Part shown: positions 1-11,300 of the stretch, piece after piece
Position numbering within the stretch: the first letter of the stretch is position 1
Layout: every line of letters begins with the position of its first letter
Source: Telmatactis stephensoni
Lineage: Eukaryota; Cnidaria; Anthozoa; Actiniaria; Isophelliidae
DNA length: 64,000 nucleotides
Assembly: GCA_029948255.1 (NCBI GenBank)
Contig: JALIZF010001796.1
Coordinates: 172,001 to 236,000, forward strand
Direction: 5' to 3'
The notes under the pieces: generated by a model
Database searches by the model: none
Seen by the model: the letters and a program-made list of their open reading frames with translations, nothing else
Told to the model about the DNA's origin: nothing
Translations under genes and position numbers: made by a program

Positions 1-867
1 TTTGCTTTAGACTATCAAATCAGTTTAGATAATATTACATTTTAGCTCTGAGAACAGCCATGCACTGTCACACCCACAGTAGTGGAAATATGATGTAAAA
101 CTGGATAGTGAGTGAGTGAGTGAGCCTAGCTGTTCCTTGGGTTTGATTGCATTTAACGATCACCTACAAAGCACGTATTGTGTGTGCTCTTGCAACCAAT
201 GTGGAGTTCCTGTGTTCTAAACAAATTATATATGATTGTAGATGGCAGTTACTTCAAGCATTTTTATTTACTTATTTATTTATTTATTTTTTGAGGTGAC
301 GGGCAATAATCAAAACTAGAAAATCAAATAAAAAGGACTCAATTGGCTTCAAGGTGTTGCCAGAATTGAAATATTGAAGTCATTCTATCTATCAAACAAA
401 AAGTCTTTAGCCTAAAAATTAAGCAATACACGACATACTCCTGTGGTTTCTCATCAAAATAAACCACACAAGATGGTAGGACAACAATGACAAAAGGTTA
501 GAAATTCAGCCTTTTTAAGTGTTGTCACAACATCCCACCATGGAAATCTGTCATTTGTATTTTCTTTATCAAAAATCATTTGAATTTTCATGTGTGCTAA
601 TATGATTCACTTCAGTCACTTTTCATTCATTTCATGCAAAAACCTTTGCATGAAATTTGAGCTTTCACAAGTCATGTTTAAGTCAAACTTGGTTTCACAC
701 ACATATTAAAAAGATTTGTCTCAGGAATCACGAAATCACGGGTACTTAAAACCTTAAATCACATTTCACAAGGTAAATCAATTGTGTCATTGAATCACAA
801 TTCACAAAAAAGTATAGGGGGTCGTTGGCTTTTTAATTTCATTCTCTAGTTTCACCTATGTTGTTCT
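1..867. other. Non-coding stretch left of the RBM28-like exons
   Basis: No exon with acceptable splice sites and family similarity was found on either strand, so the next RBM28-like exon is presumably further left. The only structure is short simple sequence: GTGAGTGAGTGAG at about 110-122 and a TTTA run at about 267-290. Confidence 0.5.
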
Positions 868-1623
868 TTAAGTCCCGATGTAGCTAATCGAACCGTTCGG
901 TAATCAAACTTTATCGAACCCAATCAAACTTAATTGAACGATTGGGTTCGATTAGTTCGATAATTGAACACAATCAAACCAAAAATTTCTGTGCGAGTTC
1001 GATTGCGTTTGATTTTCAAATTTTATCGAACCCAATCGAACTCAATCAAATACCGTACGTTGAAGAAACTTCACACCAATTACCAAATTTCCACTGAAGC
1101 TCCAAGTACAAATGACGAGGATGAAAGCCAAGCAATTGACGAGAACTTTAAATCAAATCGGGGTACAGAACACGTTAAAAGAAATGGACGACTAAGGAAT
1201 GACAGCCGGCAGGATATAGTGCGACAGTTTGTTTTAAGATGGATTCACCAGGGATTCACATTGTCATTGCCCTTGATCGTAACCGAGATTGTAGTAAAAT
1301 TGAAAAAAAGCAACTTTCTTGGTTTACTTCTTCGTTATTTGGGGAATCCCGCACCAATGATACTTGTATTACCCTATTTCCAGTCGAATGCTATCTATCC
1401 TGTTTGTTTGTCACAAAATCAAACCTATTCGAACTCAATCGAACTACTCGAATTCAGTCAAACCGTTCGATTAGTTCGATTGCTCAAGAAATTTTGTGAG
1501 AGTTTGATTTTGTTCGATTACTGAACTCAATTGAACCCAATCGCGTGATTGAGTTCGATTTAAATTCGATGAAGTTCGATTAATCGAACATTCGATTTGG
1601 TTTGATTAGCTACGTCGGGTTAA
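868..1623. mobile_element. piggyBac-type non-autonomous element (MITE-like) with TTAA ends
   Basis: The element is bounded by TTAA on both sides (868-871 and 1620-1623). Imperfect terminal inverted repeats follow: left TTAAGTCCCGATGTAGCTAATC, right (reverse complement) TTAACCCGACGTAGCTAATC. TTAA target duplication with CCC-starting ends is the hallmark of piggyBac. The subterminal regions are packed with many copies of a TTCGATT/AATCGAAC word in both orientations. The middle (about 1050-1390) has an open stretch without recognisable transposase homology. It lies in the RBM28-like intron or flank. Confidence 0.65.
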
Positions 1624-1740
1624 GTAGACAAAATTTTGAAAGATGTTTACAATTGCAGGATCCATGCATGACTCCTGAATTACCATAACGCAGTAACTAT
1701 ACTACTGTTTTTATGGTCCACTTAGTTCCCTTATTCATAC

Positions 1741-2214
1741 CTTGTTTTATTTCTGTATCATTATTGTTAACATCATTGTCCTGATTATCATCATCAATAG
1801 TTTGGGGATGTTCATCTGTGCTACTTTTCCTCTCACGGTTTTTTCTTGGTTTCTTTGCAGAAAAAGTTACTTTCAGAGGTCTGCCTTTTAGTGTCTTGAC
1901 TGTATCCTTTGCTTTTTGTGCATCGTCTTCAAAAGCAAAGGTTACATAACCAAAACCTCTACATTTCCTTGAAGAACCTAAAGATAAATGCACCACCTAT
2001 AGACTCAGTTACACGGCAACACGTGGGACAAACCAAGTTATATAACTCACCCTTTTCTCTTATCAGAAAGCATTTTCTAATCGGACCTACATCACTGAAT
2101 GCCTCTTTCAAACTCTTCATCTTTCGTATCATAGGGAACGTTTTGGACAAACAACACTTTTCTAGCAAATCTAGGCTGTTTTTCCTTAGACAAGCTTTGT
2201 GATATCTCCTCCAT
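1741..2214 (-). CDS. RBM28: RBM28-like RNA-binding protein, first two coding exons (partial, apparent frameshift)
   Basis: Exon 1 is 2214-2051 and exon 2 is 1977-1741 (GTGAGT donor, TTTAG acceptor, then a GTATGA donor); later exons lie off the left edge. Exon 1 starts MEEISQ and encodes the first RRM strand (KVLFVQNVPYDTKDEE). Exon 2 continues with KCRGFGYVTF, a classic RNP1 motif, then a Lys/Arg-rich and Asp/Asn-rich linker. The order (first RRM within about 25 residues of the start, EKG-x-x-x-CRGFGYVTF across the splice) matches RBM28/Nop4, a multi-RRM nucleolar protein of ribosome biogenesis. The frame breaks at an AAA run (2110-2112, TTT on the coding strand). Before it the reading is ...DEE; one base shifted it is LKEAFSDVGPIRKCFLIREKG. 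Removing one T would restore the RRM. This is either a sequencing error or a real lesion. The gene is head-to-head with COG4. Family call by memory of the human protein. Confidence 0.75.
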
Positions 2215-2322
2215 TTTGAATTCACAAAGTAAACAGCTGGTTAAACAGCTGAGTTATTGCAGGCTCATAAGTTAGTTTGCGGATCTGCTGGCCTATACTA
2301 TCGCTGGCGTCACAAATCCAAG
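2215..2322. promoter_or_regulatory. Bidirectional promoter between RBM28-like and COG4
   Basis: Only 108 bp separate the two divergent start codons (2214 on minus, 2323 on plus), so the core promoters and 5' UTRs of both genes must lie here or overlap the first exons. No TATA box is evident. The plus-strand start codon sits in AAGATGGCGG (2321-2330), which matches the YY1-type element common just downstream of housekeeping transcription starts. Two CAGCTG E-boxes lie at about 2233-2250. Promoter function is inference from layout. Confidence 0.6.
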
Positions 2323-5300
2323 ATGGCGGACAATGAGCTGGATGTTTTTAGCTTGACAAATATCAATGATATCGAAGAAGCCTACGCACAAATCCACCTT
2401 AAAGAGGTAATATACCATTATTACAAGGTGCTGTTTAGTTCCTGTGTAAAAATGGAAAAAAAAATTGAACCGATGTCTCATCTACATTGAATAAATTGTA
2501 TACGTGTACAATTTTTTTTTAATCACCCCAAATATTACTGTAGCAAAAAAATAGATTGTTAGTTTTCTACTTTGTAGCAAGTTAATTGTGTTTTTATTGC
2601 AGCAACATTTGAATAATGAGCTCGATGCAATCCTGGAAGATCAAACCCGACTGGATGCAAAAATGAATACCTTACAAAATGTTGTGTAAGTTGATTTGAT
2701 TTTTCATCTCCTAATTACAATACAATACAATGCAATGCAATGCAATACAATACAATACAACTAAAATTGTGTGACATAGATATGATAAAGCTTAAAGTGA
2801 GTATGTTACAATAGCAAAATAAATAATAGGCATCTACAAAGGAAGTTTTGAGGTTATCCCTATATGAAAACTCCCTGAACAGTGTCCCCTTCATTAACTC
2901 TGATTTGAAGTATGCAGGCCTATTTTTCATCTCCTAATCAGAGCTGATGCTTAATTTATCACCCTTTTATTAGTGTTTTTACTTATAAACTGGTCCGTTA
3001 TCTCAGAAGAACAAGCTAAGTGTATTATCAATGTAATGGCCATGCCTTTGTGCATCAATAAAGTAACATTTAATTGTCAGCTGGACAAGTTCTCGATTTT
3101 TGATTTTGTATTTTCCCAAAGGACTGTCTATACATAGTTGTCATGCTTGAATGGCCTATTATCACTGCAATATGAATGGTTGAAAGTGTTGATTGAATTG
3201 TGAATTGGACAAGTGGAAGATCTGTTGTGAGACTGTCCTTTATAAGGCTCTAGGTCTTCATGTAAAATGGAGTGAGATTTTATCTCTGATAATCCTGTTT
3301 CATGCTGACGATGCCAAGTGTTAGAGAGAAATTTAAAATCATGATGACAACAGGATTCTTCAAAAAGATCTCCTCCAAATACAAAACTGGAGTGAACTCT
3401 GAGGCATGGGATTTAACCCCAACAAATGTAAACATCTCTGTGTCACAAGGGATGTGAAAATCTTTGATACTATTGTGATATATATACAACATACATGTAC
3501 ATCTGCCATTTTCTATTGTTTTTCCTTTTGTTCTGAAGGTTGTTCTCAAGGGAAAAACTTGAGAACAAAAGGAAAGACAATAGAAAATGGCAGATATATA
3601 TGCATATATTCGGGTTTATTAATTGTATTGTTAGTAATTCTTGTGATGGAAATAGGTAGCCTGCTTGTAAGGGAAGGATTTCCTGTTCAGGTTTCCCCCC
3701 ATAGCTGTTGTAAGTTGCAAAAACTATTAAAGTAAAAAGTAAAAGTTATTTGCAGGCCTAGTTGTAATCTGACAGTGTTGATTGATTTACAGGCCCAGTC
3801 TTAACCTTGTAATGAGAGATGCCAACCATTTATATTCCATGATATCACATACTTCAGATCTAGCAGAAAAAGTCAGCAGCAAAGTGAGGTTATTGGACCT
3901 TGTTAAGGTATGTCAGTACAGTTCTACAATGTGAAATTCTTTACTGCATAAAAGCTTGTGTCTCAACCAACAACAAATCCAAACTTCTGATCAGCTATTT
4001 TTCTGATCTGCCAATTGAAGGGCTGAAAATGAAAGTGACATAAATGACTTCTTAGTGATATTTAAAAAGTCACTTTCTGAAGGGAGTGGAGCTTATACAA
4101 ATGCCACGAAAAGACCTCAATGTGTATGGCTAATGTGGAACAAGGTCAGATCAAAGGTATTTATTGCTCTACCCCCTTCACATGATTGGCAGATCAGTAA
4201 AACCTAAAATCCAACTCAAAAAGTTTAAAGCTGTCAGTTGCAATACAAGCATTTTTGCAGTTATAATGATTTTGTTTGTTTGTTTTATACATGTCATCAG
4301 AATAGGGTCCAAGACACAATAAAGCAAGTTGATGATATTTTGGATCTCAAGGTAGATGTTGGGTTACCTGTGTACTTTGAACATAAATTAAATCCATCTT
4401 ATTCTTATATCATTTATAATGCAGGCATGTGTGAATGGTGTACAATCAGCATTAAATACTGAAAACTATGAGCAGGTATGGCTATTAGTTTGCAACAAGC
4501 ATGTTTATTAGTATTTTTGAGAGAAATGATGTTACCTTATACAGTATTGAATATTAGGTATCAATTTGTGTTCGAACAGGCAGCTGCTCATATTCACAGA
4601 TACTTAAGTCTTGATGAAAACATCTTAAAACAACTCATTGGTGATACAAGTGAAGGTTGGATAGATATTTTAAGATTTAATTCCTTTGACAGTCTGACTA
4701 TTCTCTAGTTTTTGATGAATAAAGACGTATATAGTGATTTTATGACTTTGAAAACAACACCACACAGTCACAGCACAGTTACAGGCTGGAGGAATTTTGA
4801 ATGTTTACAACATGGTACTAACATGCCACGGCATGGTGTGGTACATTTCATTTTCATGCAAAATCTGCTTTAGTATAACAGTGCTATATTAACAGTATTT
4901 AATTAGTATAACAGTATAGTGCTATATTATACTAAAATACTGTTCAGTATTTTAGTATAACAGTGCTAATTGCTGCAAGTGAAGCGAGTAGCTTACTATT
5001 CGTGCCAAGCTCGAGTTTTTCAGCAATTTTCCCATGACGTCAAAAAACGTCATCATAATCAGCTAATGTTAATGCATGGTCAGCGGTCAAGTTTGTTTCT
5101 TTATGCCAATGATACCGCTGCACACAGCACATGGTAGTTCAAGTAGCGTAGCTGGATATACAAGTTGTGGTTATAAAAGAGCGTTGGTAAGTGAGTTCTA
5201 ATGGATTTCTTTCGTATCTTTGACTGATAAATAATTAGCGATATTGTTAATACAAATTTTGCTTATTCTTCTTTTAATTTTAGTGAATTTTGAGAGAATT

Positions 5301-8300
5301 ATCAAGCTGTGTGATGGTGTTAGTGGATAGGTACATTGAAACGTAAGTTTATGTGCTATCATGTTTGATATCATGTCAAATTCAACCCTCATTCGTCAGT
5401 GCAAATATTTATAAAGGTCACAGGCTAGTGACGTTTTACAGGCAGTTTATTGATGGTTTTAGAGAAAGACAATGATCTTTTATGAGTTTGTCCGCACTTT
5501 TGTTGCTGCCTGTAAAACATCACTACTGTACTAAAGAAACAACCTGTGACCTTTATGAATATTTGCACTGACGAATGAATTCGACATGATAGCACAAAAG
5601 ATTAAGTTTCAGCTTATCTATCTAACACGATCACGCAGCTTGATAATTCTCTCAAAACTGATTCAAAGTTAGAATGACTAAAATTAAAAGAACAATAAGC
5701 AAAATTTGCATTAACAATATCGCTAATTATTTACCAGTCAAAGATACAAAAGAAATCCATTGCAATTCACTTACCAATGCTCTTTTATAACCACAACTTG
5801 TACATTCAATTAGTGTTTCATGCATGTACCCACTCTCAATTGTTGTTGTATACCTTGCATACTCGCAGCACTTCACTTTCTATTAGAAATGGCTAGTATA
5901 AACAGTATATTATACAGGTGTCTCTGGATAACTCAACCCTTCAGATAACATTATTGGAGGTGTGAGTTACCAGGATAGAACTATAAAATGTATGGATAAA
6001 AAAATGATATTTGTGATCTTTTAGTTCTTATATTCTCAATTTTAAATATTCAGTTCTCATTCATGCAATTTCTAAGTAACTGTACAGTGATTTTTTCATT
6101 TAACCTATATATGATTGTGTGTTGTGCATTTCTACTCACAGAGTCTGACTTGAGTGGAGCTTTTATTCTTTTACATGAGGCAGAGATTAAGTTAAAAGAA
6201 ATTGTTAACGAGAAGTTTGATATTGCTATAAAACAAGGAGATAAAAACTCTGTTGATAGGTATTGTGCCACCTTGTTGAGTTTTAATATCTCAGACCTAC
6301 TCTTAATTATATCCTCCTTCCTTTTGTTGATAGATTTTTCAAAATCTTTCCACTTCTTGGTCAGCATCAGACTGGACTGGAAAAATATGCAAAGTACCTG
6401 TGTGGTCAGGTATGGATTAATTGATAGACAAATAAATAGATTGTGAAATTTATTATTGCAACTGGATGAGATCTCAACATTTCAATACCTTTGGGATCAA
6501 TCATTCTCAAAAGTGTGATTACTTGAATGGATAGTTGGATGGAAACATGGATGAGAATGTGAGCAGAAGGATGAATGGATGGGATGAAAATATGAATTGA
6601 TTTTGATGGATTGATGGATGTGGACAGAGGGGTGGACGGATAGTTGTTAGCTACAATGTATGTAATTAAGTCATGTATTGAATGTATATCCCAGCACAAA
6701 TATCAATGTTTGTTTGTTTGTTTTCAGATTGCATTCATGTCCCAAAAAAATCTAGAGTTAGCTGAAACAACCAAGGATACAGGTTGAAATCTACTTTAGC
6801 TACTAATAATATACATGAAAAAATTACTCGATTCTGATTGGTCGAGAACAGTGCAGTTCAAGTGTAACACAGTGCAGAAGAGCTGTAATACAGTGCAAAT
6901 TACATTTGAATTTATAATTTCAAAGTCGCATTAAGATCAATTTTTCCTTATACTGCTATAATTGTAAAACATAACCAACAATGCAAATATGGAGGTTTTC
7001 ATTCATTAAAGTATATGTTTGTTTGAAAAAAATGGCAAAAACTATGAGGATCTGGTTGTCAGTTAAACAATTTTTGATGACTTGCGCGCGCCACTGACGC
7101 CATCACATCTCAACGAGCGCGCGCTGAAAGTTTTCTTCTCCAGATTATTTTCTCGAATTTTTTCATGTATATTATTAAAAGGTAATCATACGAATTCTCG
7201 TTCAATTTGGGATAATTCACACTCGTGTGCTTTTTCAAAGAGCTGAAATTGCACTCGACCTACGGTCCTCGTGCAATTTCAACTCTTTGAAAAACACACT
7301 CGTGCAAATTAATTCCAAATTGAACTCGAAACCGTATGATTACCTATACATACAGTACGGTGAATAAGTAACTAAAATAACTCTGACTATTCATTTCAGA
7401 TCGCCATAGTAACGTTGTATTTGCCAACAGCCTAACTATGTTATTTGAAAATATTGCACGGATTGTGGAAGAGCACCAACCATTTGTGGAGACATTTTAT
7501 GGTAATTATGGTGATTATGGTAATTATTTTGTAAGGAATTCCTGGCCCTAAGTAAGTAAGTAGTATGGTGTCATGTTGTATTGCCTGATGATATAATGAA
7601 ATGTTTTAAATACTACTACATGTACTGTTATTTAGGTCCTGGTAAGATGTCAACTCTACTTCTAACTCTACAGGTAATTGTTACATTTCCAGCTAATGAA
7701 ATTATTCTTTATTTGATGTTGGCATTTATTTTATTATTACCTGTGATATTAGAGTGAATGTGACAAACAGTCTTCAAAAATACTTGATTTATTTGAAAAA
7801 CAAAGAGAAGTCAAGAAAAAGGTTAGTACTGCACTAATTACATAGTAGTTTTGGTATGGGAACCCTGTGCCATGACTGTCATGATTTATGTGTCCCCACC
7901 AAATACTCTTTAAATTGAAACAGAGGAAATAATCTGATGTGAACTCATGACCATCCCTTAAAGTAATGTCTTATTATTGTTTGTGTGACAAGTAATGTAT
8001 GGGCATGTTGTTTTGTTGTCTTTGTTTTAATCATTATGTTCAATGCAAACTCAGCTAAAGGCAGTTGGAAAAAGTTTGGGTGTTAAGTCATCAATAGCAT
8101 CTCAAGAAAGGCAAGTCAGTAAAAATAAATCTTTACAGAGGTCATTAGAAAGGGTCAGTGGATCGATATATGGTTGGACAAGGGACTACTTACAGCCTTG
8201 GATAATAATAATCACCAATATATATAGCGCCGGTCTATTCACCACTGTGGTCCCTCGTTCAATCCCCGGACGGGGCATCACATGTGGCTTGAGTTTCTTG

Positions 8301-11300
8301 TTCGTTCTCTCCCTTGCTTCAAGGGTTTTTTCTCCGGGTTCTCCGGTTTTTCCTCCCTCAGTAAAAACGAACTAGTTTCGATCTAAGCTGTGCTCCGTGA
8401 TCAGACATGAGTCGTATGGTGGCTGCTACGTGTATGTGTATGTAAATTTGTATGTAAATGTGTGATTGTTCAATTGTCTCGTAAGGAAAGCGCCCTTGTA
8501 AACCTTCGACTCGATCACGTTGAGCTGCGAGGAAGGGTGATGAGCTACCCCAAATTTATTTATTTATTTATTTATATAAGATCCTCTGCACACCAATCAA
8601 ATGTTGGTTGACAAAGAGCATTGCAGAGGATCTTTTGTAAGCTATCCAACATGTGATTAAGGTGTTTGAAAGAATTCTAAGGCTTGTCAATACACAGACT
8701 TTTAACCCATTGTCCAAAGTTGTTTTCACTTCCCATTTTTTATCCAGGGTGGAGGGGTAGGTATATTGTTGGTCCCCTGGAAGATCACTTTCTGGTGAGG
8801 GGATGCAGATGCTTTAATGGATAAATACATCAGACTTCATAACCATTAATAATGAATGATAAGTTTATGATTATTAGTTGTTAAATATACAGTCATGCTG
8901 TTTGATATGTAGATATGATCCAAGAGACATGGATATACTGCTAGGTGAACTTGTGCTCATGAATGCAAGGACAGATCTGTACCTACATTTCCTGGAAAAT
9001 AAAATACTGGTAATTGATATTGCAATAACTATTTTCTTTTTTACAAACTACTAACTCACTGTATTTTTTAATTCCTACATTCTATTTCATAGGGTGATAA
9101 TGAGAACCTTCCAGAAGATGAAAAACAGACAGGTACGTAATTACTTGCTGATGATAATTAAACAAATAGAAAGGAAACTATCTCTAGATGAGTTAACTGG
9201 ACTTTTTTCTTTGCTAGATACAAGCAGTATTCTTGACAGACTTGTAACAAACAGTGGTGTCAACATGCGCATGCAGGTAGATTATTGAATTGTCCCTATC
9301 AAAAACAACAGCAACAACAGTTACCATGGAAACATTAATTAACAGCAATTTGATGAGGTGATATTATATATATGCGTATATATATATGTTATTTGTAGGA
9401 GCTGATAGGTTCATACATTACAATGGAGGAATATTTCATGAAAGAAACTGCAATGAAGGTAATAAAAGTTACAAGTTCCAAAGAGCATTAGAGTGAATAA
9501 GTTCATTCTGCCATCATGCATTTCTTAATTCTAAGGGGTCTTGAATAGGTAAATGACCTCAATGGCTTGGGGGGGGGGGGGAATAAATGAGACAAGATGA
9601 TTGTTGCAGGGCCATTTGACACTCTTAATTTTGTAGGATGGGGCACCAATGAAGGGAGAGGGTGCACCATCCTCAGAGTTCACTTGTAGATGAAAGGAAA
9701 TTGCATGGATGTTAAATAGTTACTAGTATTATTTATCTTTAGGCAGTACGTATGGATTCCTATGAAGCAGATCAAAATGAGGCTGTAACATCCAGTATGG
9801 TAGATGATGTCTTCTTTATTGTACAAAAATCAGTTAGGTAATTCATTAGATATTGTATAAGTAATTGAAAAGCAGTGCATGTGGCCTATGTGCACATAAT
9901 TTATCAAAAAGGATTTTTTCTGGGTTCATTTTTGTACGTATGAATGCTATTGGATGTTATTGCTGTAATCATTGTCACAGTCATTTTTGAATTTTACCTA
10001 TTTTTGCAGGCGTTCTTTATCAAGTTCTTGTGTTGATGCAGTCTGTGCAATGTTAAACCATGCTGGGTGAGATAGTCCACCCCTGCTAGTGAACACCCCA
10101 CTCCACCCCTGCTAGTGAACACCCCACTCCATCCCTGTTAGTGAACACCCCACTCCACCCCTGCTAGTGAACACCCCACTCCACCCCTGCTAGTGAACAG
10201 CCCACTCCACCCCAGCTAGTGAACACCCCACTCCACCCCTGCTAGTGAACACCCCACTACACCCCTGCTAGTGAACACCCCACTCCACCCCTGCTCGTGA
10301 ACACCCCACTCCACCCCTGCTAGTGAACACTCCACTCCACCCCTACTAGTGAACACCCTCTCCAACATTGCTAGTAAACACCCCCTCCACCCCTGCTAGT
10401 GAACACCCCACTCCACCCCTGCTAGTGAACACCCCACTCCACCCCTGCTAGTGAACACCCCACTCCACCCCTGCTAGTGAACACCCCACTCCACCCCTGC
10501 TAGTGAACACCCCCTCCAACATTGCTAGTAAACACCCCACTCCACCCCTGTTAGTGAACACCCCACTCCACCCCTGCTAGTGAACACCCCACTCCACCCC
10601 TGCTAGTGAACACCGCACTCCACCCCTGCTAGTGAACACTCCACTCCACTCCTGCTAGTGAACACCCCACTCCACCCCTGCTAGTGAACACCCCACTCCA
10701 CCCCTGCTAGTGAACACCCCCTCCAACATTGCTAGTAAACATCCCCTCCACCCCTGCAAGTAAACCTCACTCCACTCCTGCCTGTACACTCGTTACACAT
10801 GTGCACCATCTTCCACTAGTTACTTAAGTTTATGCCTCACTTCTTGCACTCACGTTCAAAGGCTAATGTCTTGATTGTGAACATATTTCTCCAGAGCACT
10901 TCTTTCATCTGATTACCGTGATGTTTTGAATTCAAAAATCAAGGCAGGCTTTCCAACAGGAAGGTACTGATTAGCTGTTTTGGACTTATCCCTTCCTTAT
11001 AGAATAGTTGTATATGGTATTGTTCCTTTTCTTTAATAGCATAGACTTGTCTGGTGTATTCCAAGGGAAGATTCAAGTTGGGTTGTCATCAACAGCTGAA
11101 AGTGATGCAGCAAGAAAAGCATTTCTAGTAAGTAAGATCTCATATTAGAAATGAGACTCCTGTTGCACCTTGATAAAAACCTTTGAATTTGACATGTTGC
11201 CCTACATTCAGGCTATTATTAGAACTCAAATTCAGTGCATGCTGGTAGAGCACATGGGAAATATTTACGCTGGTAGTCTAAAAATAGCCATAATGGAATC

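Noticed and set aside
964..1524. 186-aa frame as a transposase
   Set aside because: Largely translated from TTCGATT word repeats; no DDE or other catalytic motif found.
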